Shown: positions 21,227 to 31,689 of the stretch, in pieces | How positions within the stretch are numbered: position 1 is the first letter of the stretch | Layout: every line of letters begins with the position of its first letter | Position numbers and translations under genes: made by a program | NCBI GenBank assembly: GCA_015146655.1 | Contig: VKHL01000002.1 | Coordinates: forward strand, 1 to 64,000 | DNA from: Ochromonas danica | Lineage: Eukaryota > Sar > Chrysophyceae > Chromulinales > Chromulinaceae | Reading direction: 5' to 3' | DNA length: 64,000 nt | The notes under the pieces: model-generated | The model's input: the letters and a program-made list of their open reading frames with translations, nothing else | Told to the model about the DNA's origin: nothing | Database searches by the model: none

Positions 21227-23898
21227 ATGATCAGGACTCTTCACTTTCTACTCTTAGCTTGTTTACTCATTATAAGTCAGTCAGGATTACCACGTTTTAC
21301 AAAGTTAACAAAGTCTATGTTTCCTAAAGCATGGAGTAAAATCCCTACTACGCAATCTCTACAATTTGATCATGTCTGCTTTGATATGAATCAACTTCTT
21401 CACACACGTCCCATCAAAGACCTTCCTAGTACTGGTAGTGATAATCATACTGCTGCTGCTGCTGCTAATAGACAGCAAAAACATGATGCAATCTCATTAA
21501 TGATTCTCTATAAGACATTAGATGAATTCTTTAAAGTCATACAACCATGTAAATCTGTTATTTTTGCATTTGATGGACCTGCACCTTTTGCAAAGATACA
21601 AACACAACGTATAAGACGATCAGATAACAATGAACATGGTTATATCTCCCCTGGAACAGACTTTATGAATGATATTGAAGATGCAATTGTCTGTTATATT
21701 ATGCAACGCTTGAAAAGACCAAGTTTTCAAAATATTACCTATTTCATCTCTGGTGCAACATTACCAGGTGAAGGAGAAATTAAGATTGTAAGATGGATTA
21801 ATAGTCATTTGTCATCACCAGCAAATAGAAATGAATCAGTTGTACTTTGTGGATTAGATGCAGATATGATTCTACAAGCAATGAGTATTAATGTTGTTTC
21901 CAATGTCTATGTCCTACAACATCAATGCAATCAACGTAATATGTGTAATATTTCTCGTGTCTTACAAGACTTAACCTCTAATTTAGATTCTCAAGACAAT
22001 AGAATAGAGCAACGAAAAGTTGTTCTTGACTATGTGTTACTCTTTCTATTGAATGGTTGTGATTATCTACCTAAACTTTGTGGTGTCTCTCGACGAGCAA
22101 TCTTAGCTGCTTATCGAGTAGCCTTAGCCGAGTTACCACTATCAACGAAATCAATTCTAGATTTAGATAATGAGAGCTTTCATTTCTCAACATTGTATGA
22201 GATTTTAAGAAAATTGCGTGAAGATCGTCATCATCTTTCTTGGGAACGTCTCAAATCACGTTACGTTAGTGATAAGACCTTGTTGACAAATTTGCTGCAA
22301 AAGAAAAATGTCGCCATGGTTTGGAATGACATACCGACAAATGATGTCAAAGAAGGATGGAAAGCTGAGTTATTCATTGTTGACAATGTTACTTCTGCTA
22401 CTGATGATGATCTATCTGAATCGATTGAAACTCATATTGGTACTCGTGTATTAGCAGCATTTAAAACGGTGCAAGGGTATGGAAACAAGAAGTTGGCTCA
22501 TCGAGCTATTTCACAGGTTGCTCTCAGGCATTTGTTTCCCAAGCACTTCGCTCAACAACTTGCCAGTAGCCAAGTGGAGAATGATAGAATAGTAATATCA
22601 GACGAGTCAGTTCTTAGTGATGTCTATTTCAAGGATGAATGGTTAGATGAAGGCGCAGAAGCAGACAGTAATAGTGTGTTAGAGTGTGCAGATGAAGAAG
22701 ATGATGATGAGGCCAGTGATGACGAAGAGGACGAAGATAATAGGCCTGATTTAGAAGTGTCTGTAGATCTATCTGAAAGTAGCATGGAAGAAAGTGTGGT
22801 GCAGTATCTGCGAGGTCTGTTATGGGTTGTGAATCTCTTCTCAACGGGTGAATGTTCTGACTATGGGTACAGCTTCCAAGGAAATACTCCAGTTTCCCCA
22901 GCAAATATCCTAGATTTCTTTGATAAGCAGTTAATGGAATACTGTTTGCAACATCCTGAAATTCCGACAGGAATGTCCACATCAGAATTGTTGAGTTTAC
23001 CTCAGGTACAGACCTATTTCAGAACGAAAATTCATGTCCCACGAAGCAACAGCCCGTAAGTGATTCTTCATCCTTTTTATCAACAATTCCTCTTATATCG
23101 CTTGTTCTTTGTTAATTGCGTGTAGACCTCTCTCTGCAGAGTCGACTTGTGCCTGTTTATTTCCTGTAAGTGCTGGCGCTCGTCATGTTCCTGAGCATTT
23201 GCGAGACTTGTGGAAATGGGTCAACAAGGAGTATTTTCATAATCACCATCGTCGTCGTCATCATTATGATACACTTGTAGATTGCTTACATCAGGTAGAC
23301 TTCTGTTTATTGTCTTGGTTTTGAATAGTAGTATGACTTAACTTTGTTCGATTTCTCTCAGTATCACAAAAACCAAGCTACACAAGTACAACCAAGTCAA
23401 AAAGAGCAATCTGTCTCCACTTGCAACTCTGATTTGAGCCGAGCTGGAAAGAAGAAGAGAAGTGATACCGAGAAGAAGCCTTGGCGATCAGAGAAGCAGA
23501 CACTTTCAGCCAACAGATTAGATCTAGGGGTTAGGTCGCCTGTTAATTTGAGTGTTGATTTGCACTCGCTAGAAGGCGATCAAAGTACCCCTTTCGATCA
23601 ATCGAAAAGGGAGTACAAAAATGTTGTGTCTAAAGACACGCATCTTTGGAGTGTACTGGCTGCTAAGGAGCATTTCTACTCCAAGCATTACGCGCGCAGT
23701 TATAAATCGCATCCATTGCGTCTACCTCTTAAACTGCCATTCAACTCTCCAAGGTATGTATATTCACATCGAAATTAGTTTTGTTTGCATTAGAAACATT
23801 GCATTGATCCTCTTGTATTGTTTGTTTCTATGTCCATAAACAGTTTCCTTCCTCATCGGTATGGATACTATAGGGCAGTTGACCACGATAGTAAATAG
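21227..23898 (+). CDS. XRN-family 5'-3' exonuclease with N-terminal hydrophobic leader
   Basis: Exons 21227-23055, 23126-23294, 23362-23753 and 23844-23898 join in frame (814 residues if the ATG at 21227 is used). The XRN nuclease motifs are present: CFDMNQLLH, FAFDGPAP, LPGEGEIKI, GLDADMIL, NGCDYLP. These enzymes degrade 5'-monophosphate RNA or DNA one nucleotide at a time. Normal XRN1/XRN2 start at once with a VPKFFRW-like segment. Here the equivalent GLPRFTKL is preceded by a strongly hydrophobic stretch (LHFLLLACLLIIS) that looks like a signal peptide or anchor. The frame is also open to ATGs at 21182 and 21116, which would make it a signal anchor. An acidic Glu/Asp-rich linker and a C-terminal region with a basic segment follow. 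The protein is much shorter than XRN1 (about 1500-1700). Possible sites are the ER, a periplastid space or the plastid; undecided. Confidence 0.8.
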
Positions 23899-24540
23899 AT
23901 ATAGAATGATAGCTTAGTAGTTGCTTGAGTTGAGTGTAAGGATAGCAGTGGAATAATGCAAACTTCGGGTTGTGTGAGAGAAGGCAACGTACATACAGCA
24001 ACTTGGCTGCAGACTTAGTGTACTGTCCACTGAGTGGCCTCTCCCACGTATTATCATGATTAGATTGACTCAATGATTGTTAACTACTTTGAAACTCGTT
24101 TCTTGCGTCATATTGTTTGACTAAAAATGCCGTTAAAGTGTTTTTCACCTTGTTCTACTGCAAAAAAACTTCATTGACGAGACTCTTTACATCGAATGTT
24201 TTGTCTGTGTATAACATAATAGTCAGTTAATACATTACGTAGCTTACGATCTAATATTCCATCTCCAGATCTGATATGATGATCATTTGTTTCTGCTGTT
24301 GGCACAGGCTGCTAGACTACTTTAAGTTCACATGTTATGTTAACATTTTTCACTTCATATCAACGAAATTGGCAACGATGTAGTAGTTGTCTTCGACTAC
24401 TGACTAGTGCCATCATCCTTCACGTCAACAAAATTGGTAGTAATGTAGTCGTTTTAGATTAGCGCCAACATACAATCAACCACTTTCGTTCGCTATTGTT
24501 TGGATCTTTTTCTGTTGAATATTCCATCTCCAGATCTGAT
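23899..24540. other. Upstream region of the lysozyme cluster, with repeat remnants
   Basis: No gene was seen. A 30-base sequence ending CCAGATCTGATATGATGAT occurs at about 24259-24289 and again at 24516-24547, where its ATGATG is the start of lysozyme copy 1. About 24355-24398 and 24420-24457 are diverged direct copies (CAACGAAATTGGCAACGATG / CAACAAAATTGGTAGTAATG). The stretch near 24222 (CAGTTAATACATTACGTAG) resembles the 5' flank of copy 2 near 26185. This looks like the debris of an earlier duplicated lysozyme promoter. Confidence 0.5.
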
Positions 24541-25666
24541 ATGATGATGTTTCTGACGGTTCTCTCTGCCCTATTTTTATTCTCCTGTACTGATGCTGCC
24601 TTTTCTAACAGCACTGTAAGTTCTATTTGTTCCTATTCTGCAAGTTGTACCATTTTATATGCATAAATATATATAATTTGAAGGAGCTTGTGTGAGCATC
24701 TCCTCTAGGTGCTACTCTTCCAGAGTAGTCACTTCTGGATTATGTTCTGGCTCCTCTGACATTAAATGCTGTCCTCAGGCAACTGCAACCTATGGCGTGG
24801 ATATCAGCAGCGCTCTCTCTTCCACAGTGGCGAGTTGTTTCGCCTCCGCAGGCCTCACTTACATCATTCCCCGTGGATATCGTTCCTCTGGCAGCGTGGA
24901 CACGAATGTTTGTACTTCTATTACGACTGCAGCTAGTGCTGGTATCAAGACGAGGGATGTCTACATGTTTCCATGTTAGTCTTATATTGCTATATTTCAT
25001 TTCGCTGTTTTTCACTTTCCCTTCCACGTAATATAGGCCCAACTTGCTCGAAAACTGCTGCGGCTCAGATGAGTGAGTTAGTCACCTATCTTAACTCTAA
25101 CTGCAAGTCTACTTGGTCTGGAAGAGTGTGGCTTGATATTGAAGGCACTTCTTATTGGTCTAGCTCTACCACCACCAATCAAAACTGGTACAAGGTATGT
25201 CCTTCATATTTGGTTTATCTTTGTCAAAATCAACGGTGTAATCGCTCTGTGGTTTAATGGTGTAAGGCTTTGGTGGACTCTTGCGACACTTATGGAGTGA
25301 CATGCGGCGTCTACTCATCCTCTTCTCAATGGTCTGCTCTCTTCGGCTCCACTTCTTTTACGTATGGAAGCAGTCTGTCCTTGTGGTAAGTTCAGAAATT
25401 TGTCTTGTTATTTGTGGGAAGCTGGAACCTAATGTATGATTTGGGTAGGTATGCTCATTATGACAACAACCCTTCATTCTCTGACTTCTCGAGCTTCGGC
25501 GGTTGGTCCAGTCCTCATGCTAAACAGTATGCTGGAGATACTACTCAGTGCAAGTAAGTGACTCACTCTTAGAGATTTATCTGTCCGTTTAGTTACTAGC
25601 ACCTTATTATTTCTTGCAATGTATAGTTTGGGTGTGGATAAGAACTATGCTTCCGGAACCTTCTAA
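24541..25666 (+). CDS. GH25 lysozyme copy 1, Cys-rich module lost
   Basis: Read straight through, the coding frame stops after about 40 residues inside a decayed Cys-rich module. However, six exons can be joined without a break: 24541-24615, 24779-24974, 25037-25194, 25267-25385, 25449-25553 and 25627-25666 (230 residues). The first intron, 163 nt, starts GTAAGT and ends CCTCAG. It corresponds to coding sequence in copies 2 and 3. The product would be a signal peptide ([12 protein letters not shown] core), then directly the glycoside hydrolase 25 domain: YGVDIS, IPRGY, DVYMFPC, VWLDIEG with the catalytic Asp/Glu pair, and [15 protein letters not shown]25 enzymes cleave the peptidoglycan sugar backbone. 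Either this is a pseudogene or exon sequence has become intron; both fit. Only transcripts can decide. Confidence 0.6.
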
Positions 25667-25988
25667 CTTTGATCATCAACCTAGCCCACGTATTTTTCTT
25701 CCATACAAGTTTCTCAAAATGAGTATGTTTTCAAACAAACAACCTTTGTGAATCATGGCATTTGACTCCTTTTAGGACCGCTATTATCCGCTTTATAATG
25801 GACATTGTTGTTTCTTACTAAATAAGAATAGACATATTGTTTTCCAGTTGGTATTACCACTTTTTTTTTCATTCATTTATCTATCTTTATATGTATGTTA
25901 GCAGCAGACGGCTCACTTTTATATCATAAAGAGGGCAAGAAATAAACAATGACTCCATTAGATTTAAAACAGGTATATCTAATGTTAT
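24785..25988 (+). repeat. Tandem duplication block, left copy
   Basis: This segment is nearly identical to 26629-27834 (offset about 1845). It covers the catalytic exons, their introns and roughly 320 bases of 3' flank. Differences are a handful of substitutions, except for one intron (25386-25448) that is clearly diverged between the copies. Confidence 0.9.
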
Positions 25989-26269
25989 TGTAGTACCATT
26001 AAGATGTCAATAACAACGTCAACAACAAGTTGGAGGTGACTTGATGACACCCAGCGCGCAGCACAACGCAGCATCACAATGGCAATCGTTTCTCCCCATC
26101 TATCCCTGACCTGTCTCCTTCCTGTCAAAAGATGATATAACATGTGAATGTGTTTAAATTTGCAACAGCATTAATGCAATGGTCTGTTAATATATTACGT
26201 AGATCTGCGTAATTCCCTAAATATCGATGTTTTGGATCTTCATCTGTTGAGAGGAATATTCCATCTGAT
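25667..26269. other. Spacer between lysozyme copies 1 and 2
   Basis: Bases up to about 25988 are the duplicated 3' flank. About 25989-26134 resembles 27835-28056 (shared ATGACACCCAGCGC, then CATCACAAT, TCTCCCC and TCCTGTCAAAA), the segment directly before the start of copy 3. No separate gene was seen. Confidence 0.6.
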
Positions 26270-27512
26270 ATGATGATGTTCCTGGCCATTCTCTCGGTCC
26301 TGTTATTATTCTCTGGTGCTGATGCTGCCTTTTCTAACAGCACCGTCAGCTCTGCTTGCTCCTATTCCGCGAGCTGTACTGTTTCTGGATATGAAGGAGC
26401 CTGTGTGAGCATCTCTTCCGGATGCTGTTCTTCCGGAGTAGTCACCTCTGGATTATGTTCTGGCTCTTCTGACATTAAGTGCTGCACCCAGTCAACTTGT
26501 TCCACACCTGCGGGAAGTGGAACATGTATGCAAACTTCTCTGTGCTCGAGCAAGGGAGGATCATCTTACTCTGGTTACTGCTCTGGGCCAAGTGATTTAC
26601 AATGTTGTGTTGTGGGCTCAAGTGGATCTGCAACCTATGGTGTGGATATCAGCAGCGCTCTCTCTTCCACAGTGGCGAGTTGTTTCGCCTCCGCAGGCCT
26701 CACTTACATCATTCCCCGTGGATATCGTTCCTCTGGCAGCGTGGACACGAATGTTTGTACTTCTATTACGACTGCAGCTAGTGCTGGTATCAAGACGAGG
26801 GATGTCTACATGTTTCCATGTTAGTCTTATATTGCTATATTTCATTTCGCTGTTTTTCACTTTCCCTTCCACGTAATATAGGCCCAACTTGCTCGAAAAC
26901 TGCTGCGGCTCAGATGAGTGAGTTAGTCACCTATCTTAACTCTAACTGCAAGTCTACTTGGTCTGGAAGAGTGTGGCTTGATATTGAAGGCACTTCTTAT
27001 TGGTCTAGCTCTACCACCACCAATCAAAACTGGTACAAGGTATGTCCTTCATATTTGGTTTATCTTTGTCAAAATCAACGGTGTAATCGCTCTGTGGTTT
27101 AATGGTGTAAGGCTTTGGTGGACTCTTGCAGCACTTATGGAGTGACATGCGGTGTCTACTCATCCTCTTCTCAATGGTCTGCTCTCTTCGGCTCCACTTC
27201 TTTTACGTATGGAAGCAGCTTGCCTTTGTGGTAAGATGACCAAATATATCTTGTCGTTCGTGGAAAACTGGAACCTAATGTATGATATGAATAGGTATGC
27301 TCATTATGACAACAACCCTTCATTCTCTGACTTCTCGAGCTTCGGCGGTTGGTCCAGTCCTCATGCTAAACAGTATGCTGGAGATACTACTCAGTGCAAG
27401 TAAGTGACTCACTCTTAGAGATTTATCTGTCCGTTTAGTTACTAGCACCTTATTATTTCTTGCAATGTATAGTTTGGGTGTGGATAAGAACTATGCTTCC
27501 GGAACCTTCTAA
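26270..27512 (+). CDS. GH25 lysozyme copy 2, one Cys-rich module
   Basis: Exons 26270-26819, 26882-27039, 27112-27230, 27295-27399 and 27473-27512 join in frame to 323 residues. Three Met codons in a row open a signal peptide ([16 protein letters not shown]). One module of about 85 residues follows, rich in Cys and Ser, built from two related halves that each end in a CC pair (IKCC, LQCC) with G.C......C spacing. Similar Gly-Cys modules precede lysozymes and other wall hydrolases in fungi and protists and are thought to bind cell-wall polymers; that role is inferred here. The GH25 domain has YGVDIS, PRGY, VWLDIEG and [10 protein letters not shown], matching the family's catalytic Asp/Glu. Expected location: phagosome or outside the cell. 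Expected job: digesting bacterial peptidoglycan. Intron positions and phases are the same as in copies 1 and 3. Confidence 0.88.
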
Positions 27513-27834
27513 CTTTGATCATCAACCTAGCCCACGTATTTTTCTTCCATACAAGTTTCTCAAAATGAGTATGTTTTCAAACAAACAACCTTTGTGAATC
27601 ATGGCATTTGACTCCTTTTAGGACCGCTATTATCCGCTTTATAATGGACATTGTTGTTTCTTACTAAATAAGAATAGACATATTGTTTTCCAGTTGGTAT
27701 TACCACTTTTTTTTTCATTCATTTATCTATCTTTATATGTATGTTAGCAGCAGACGGCTCACTTTTATATCATAAAGAGGGCAAGAAATAAACAATGACT
27801 CCATTAGATTTAAAACAGGTATATCTAATGTTAT
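26629..27834 (+). repeat. Tandem duplication block, right copy
   Basis: Partner of 24785-25988; see that entry. The match ends abruptly after TATATCTAATGTTAT in both copies. Confidence 0.9.
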
Positions 27835-28053
27835 AATATATATCATTATTTAAATGTCAATAGCTAGTCTAACATCATCAACAGAGGGAAGCAGTTGGGT
27901 GTGTTGAGGATGTGTGGGGTGAGTGACTGTGAATGACACCCAGCGCAACACAACAAAGTCAGAAGTGCTGGCAGACATTGAACACCATCACAATCAAAAT
28001 CACAATCTCCCCGTCCATCCCTGCCTGGCCTGCTGCCTCCCTCCTGTCAAAAT
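27513..28053. promoter_or_regulatory. Spacer and promoter of lysozyme copy 3
   Basis: The first about 320 bases repeat the 3' flank of copy 1. The rest (27835-28053) resembles 25989-26134 and runs directly into the copy 3 start, so it probably holds this gene's promoter. No other gene was seen. Confidence 0.5.
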
Positions 28054-29562
28054 ATGATGCTTTTGACTATTCTTTCGACTTTCTTACTTTTCTCTTCTTC
28101 TCAAGCTCTTGCTTCTAATAGCACTTTAAGTAGCATTTGTTCTTCTTCGGATACATGCAGTGTTTCTGGATATGAAGGAGCTTGTGTGAGCATCTCTTCT
28201 GGATGCTGCTCTTCCGGAGTGGTAACTTCTGGATTGTGTGCGGGTTCCTCTGACATTAAGTGCTGTACCCAGTCTTCTTGTAATACACCTGCGGGAAGTG
28301 GAACATGTATGCAAACTTCTCTGTGCTCGAGCAAGGGTGGGTCATCTTACTCTGGTTACTGCTCTGGACCAAGTGATGTACAATGCTGTGTCAGATCAAA
28401 TGCGGTTTGTTCTTATTCTGATACTTGCAGTGTTTCTGGGTATGAAGGAACTTGTGTGAGCATCTCCTCTGGATGCTGCTCTTCCGGAGTAGTCACCTCT
28501 GGATTATGTCCTGGCTCCTCTGACATTAAATGCTGCACCCAGCCTTCTTGTTCCACACCTGCGGGAAGTGGAACATGTATGCAAACTTCTCTTTGCTCCA
28601 GTCAAGGCGGGTCATCCTACTCTGGTTACTGCACTGGACCAAGTGATTTACAATGCTGTGTTAAGGGCTCAAGTGGATCAACCGCCTATGGTGTGGACAT
28701 CAGCGACACTCTCTCTTACTCAACCGCAAGTTGCTTTGTTTCATCTGGTTTGTCCTTTGTCATTCCTCGTGGATATTGTTCTTACGGTGCCGTTGACTCC
28801 AGCGTTTGCACTTCGCTCAACAATGCTGCCAATGCTGGTATCAAGACCAGAGACGTCTATATGTTTCCTTGTAAGTGCTGTTATTTTATTGATGTTTAAT
28901 AATATTTTCTGTATTGTCTAATCTCTGTTCGTCCTAGGCCCCACTTGTTCCAAGAGTGCTGACACCCAAATGAGTGAACTCGTCTCTTATCTCAACGCCA
29001 ACTGCAAGTCTGCTTGGTCTGGAAGAGTATGGCTTGATATTGAAGGTACTCAGTATTGGTATAGTTCTACCACCACCAATCAAAACTGGTACAAGGTAAG
29101 TTGCTATTGCAACCACAAGTGGGTTGTTTAAATGCGTAACGGATGGTATCGTGTGATTGTTTTCTTTTTCTAGGCTTTGGTTGACTCTTGCAGCACTTAC
29201 GGAGTGAGATGTGGTGTCTACTCCTCTTACTACCAATGGTCTGACATCTTTGGCACCACTTACTTTTCCTATGGCAGCAACCTGCCTTTGTGGTAAGTTC
29301 AGAAATTTGTCTTGTTATTTGTGGGAAGCTGGAACCTAATGTGTGATTTGGGTAGGTATGCTCATTATGACAACAACCCTTCATTCTCTGACTTCTCGAG
29401 CTTCGGCGGTTGGTCCAGTCCTCATGTCAAACAGTACGCTGGAGATACATATCAGTGCAGGTATGAAACGATTGCTTTTCTTCTTTAGCAATGAAGCTGA
29501 GCATTATTGTGTGTTTGAATAGCATGGGTGTGGACAAGAACTATGCTCCATATGGCTTCTAA
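28054..29562 (+). CDS. GH25 lysozyme copy 3, doubled Cys-rich module
   Basis: Exons 28054-28870, 28938-29095, 29174-29292, 29356-29460 and 29523-29562 join in frame to 412 residues. After a signal peptide ([12 protein letters not shown] core) come two near-identical Cys-rich modules in tandem, each about 85 residues, starting [13 protein letters not shown] and ending in a CC pair. The GH25 domain follows with [27 protein letters not shown] and [10 protein letters not shown]. It is the most diverged of the three in catalytic exons 1-3, and its introns 1, 2 and 4 differ from the other copies. Its third intron and most of the next exon are almost identical to copy 1. The doubled module probably increases binding to the cell-wall substrate. 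This copy may be the parent form from which shorter versions arose. Confidence 0.88.
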
Positions 29563-30021
29563 TGATTTAACCGCTTCAACATATTCGCAAATGTTCCTCC
29601 TGGTAATCGTGTTTATCTCCTGATCGTATTACTTTATGATCTAATACTAGATAGTGCTGGTATCTGATGAATCATTGGTAATAAGACTGAGGTACTATTA
29701 TTCATTCAGAGTGAACAGTCATACAACATTACTATCTTCTTTAATAATAAGACTAGAATTGTTACTCTGATGGTTTTCTATTTTCCATTGTGTAACATAT
29801 TCAAGCAAATTTATTTGCTGACAATAACTTTAATATCACAAATTAGAAGAAATACTACAAAGTTAAGACGTGATTTGGTTGATAAATGAAAACACGCGTC
29901 TAAAATACAATTCAACGCACAAAGATCTCGGTTGACTGTGTGGATGGCAGTATCGAAGGACAACATACAGATCTGTTTGATTGGGTTCTTCACAGAGAGA
30001 AATGATAATAACATCACACGA
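29563..30021. other. Convergent intergenic region
   Basis: Spacer between the stop of lysozyme copy 3 and the stop of the acidic repeat protein. It is AT-rich. No gene, tRNA or repeat was recognised. Confidence 0.5.
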
Positions 30022-31689
30022 CTATGTATGAAACCTAACAATAGGAGCAGAATTGTGGAGACCAGACTCTTGAGGAGGACGCCAATCGGTCTCTTGATTC
30101 AAAGGTGGAAGTCCTAAAGCCTGCCTGAGGGCAGCAGACATGGACACACCTTCAAAACGTGACACATCCATTTCTTCTTCATCTTCTTCATCTTCTTCTT
30201 CATCTTCATCATCATCATCTTCATCGTCTTCTTCTTCTTCGTAGTTACCTTCATCGCCTGCATTTCTGTAAGATTGATCTGTGGTAGCTGAGGTAATGTG
30301 TCCACTTTGATTGTTGTTTATCTGTCGATGTGTCGTCTCATCATCTGAAATGGAGAGTTGCTTCGACTTGATAATTGGAGATGAATTATCTAATCCTGGA
30401 CGACTTGGAGGCTTCCAATCAGTGGACATTGCCAAATCTGAGGGTTGTAAACCAAGCAAACGCATGAGATCAGGTGACATGGCGGTATGAAGGAGGTCAC
30501 GACCCTCTTCTTCTTCTTCCTCTTCCTCTTCTTCGTCATCATCTTCTTCGTCATCGTCATCTTCTTGATTGTTAATGCCTGAATTGACAGGATTCTGATG
30601 TTCAACATTGACTTGAGATAAGAAAGAAGAGCTCTTGTTGACAGAATAATCAAGACCATCGTGCAGACCCATGCCCAGCAATCCTTGCAGGCTATTCTTC
30701 ATTGCTGCATCAAACAAACCACTCTCTCCAGTATCAGAACTACTAGTATGACTATAGTTCTTATAATCATCATTTGCCAGTTGAGGAGGTCGACGAGGAT
30801 GAGTTACGATGGGTGTAGAATTGTTTAAGCCATAAGTAGCTGGAGGCTGCCAATCTGTTTTCACCATCTCTTCCTCTTTTACCTCTAGACCTAACAAGCG
30901 CTTTAAGTTAGCAGACATAGCAATATCACGAAGAGAGGATTGATCTTCACTAAAATCTTCGTCATCATCCTCATCGTCATCATCATCGTCATCATCATCG
31001 TCGGCTTCATGATTGTAACTACTATAGCTTAGAGGTAGTTGATTCACTCTATTTCTCTCTTCTTCCACCCCTTTGTTACTATACTGGATGAGAGAACTAT
31101 TTGCATTTGTACTAGCAGCAGCAGTAGTATAGCTATTCTTGGGGAAGATGTTGATTTTATTGTTGTTGTTGTTGTTGTCTAGTCGGTCTTGTGTAAGTTT
31201 GGTTGAGTTTTGCAGACCAGGTCTCTGTGGAGGTGTCCAATCAGTCATATTAATATCATCATACTTTCTCCTCCATTGGCTTTTATCTTCACCAAAATAA
31301 GTTGCTGCAATATTATAAGATAAGTTCTCTGGTATGATGTCAACAATAGCAACGGGTTCCTTGTTCATGAGCAAAGCCACTGACTTTTCCAAATCAATCA
31401 ATAAGGCATCATAGTCTTGATCACTCAGATCACTATCTTCAATATTCTTATCTTCTTCAAGTAGTGTACCATAATCATTACCATAATGACTATCCCATTC
31501 TTTTTGGTATGGTTTGAGAGCACCTCGAACTTCTCGTATAATATTACCTTTATTGGAATTATTAGGTTGTCGAACTGTTTTGCGTAAGCGATCATAAGTG
31601 ATAGCTAAAGGCATTTTATTCTCTTCTAAGGTACTTTGATGTTCTGATAGCTGCCATGGCAGTGAAAGGTCGTTGTACATCGTCATCAT
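30022..31689 (-). CDS. Acidic protein with repeated AMS-LLGL-DWxPP units, unrecognised
   Basis: Single exon, 555 residues, ATG at 31689. The protein alternates long Asp/Glu runs with a repeated unit. The unit is an A(M)S..L..LLGL helix-like segment (AMSANLKRLLGL, AMKNSLQGLLGM, AMSPDLMRLLGL, SMSAALRQALGL), followed about ten residues later by a DWxPP...GL.NS.PI box. Four DWxPP boxes exist (DWTPP, DWQPP, DWKPP, DWRPP); only the first lacks the LLGL segment. Such regularly spaced short motifs in disordered acidic linkers suggest multivalent docking to one partner. I know of no family with this arrangement. The N-terminal 150 residues are mixed-charge and more ordered. There is no signal peptide or membrane segment. 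The 5' flank is shared with no close divergent gene. Confidence 0.7.
   Translation of the reverse strand: MMTMYNDLSLPWQLSEHQSTLEENKMPLAITYDRLRKTVRQPNNSNKGNIIREVRGALKPYQKEWDSHYGNDYGTLLEEDKNIEDSDLSDQDYDALLIDLEKSVALLMNKEPVAIVDIIPENLSYNIAATYFGEDKSQWRRKYDDINMTDWTPPQRPGLQNSTKLTQDRLDNNNNNNKINIFPKNSYTTAAASTNANSSLIQYSNKGVEEERNRVNQLPLSYSSYNHEADDDDDDDDDDEDDDEDFSEDQSSLRDIAMSANLKRLLGLEVKEEEMVKTDWQPPATYGLNNSTPIVTHPRRPPQLANDDYKNYSHTSSSDTGESGLFDAAMKNSLQGLLGMGLHDGLDYSVNKSSSFLSQVNVEHQNPVNSGINNQEDDDDEEDDDEEEEEEEEEEGRDLLHTAMSPDLMRLLGLQPSDLAMSTDWKPPSRPGLDNSSPIIKSKQLSISDDETTHRQINNNQSGHITSATTDQSYRNAGDEGNYEEEEDDEDDDDEDEEEDEEDEEEMDVSRFEGVSMSAALRQALGLPPLNQETDWRPPQESGLHNSAPIVRFHT

Noticed and set aside
24541-24660. Simple pseudogene call for lysozyme copy 1
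   Set aside because: It cannot be excluded, but an intact spliced frame of 231 codons exists, so I listed it as a CDS with moderate confidence rather than as a plain pseudogene.
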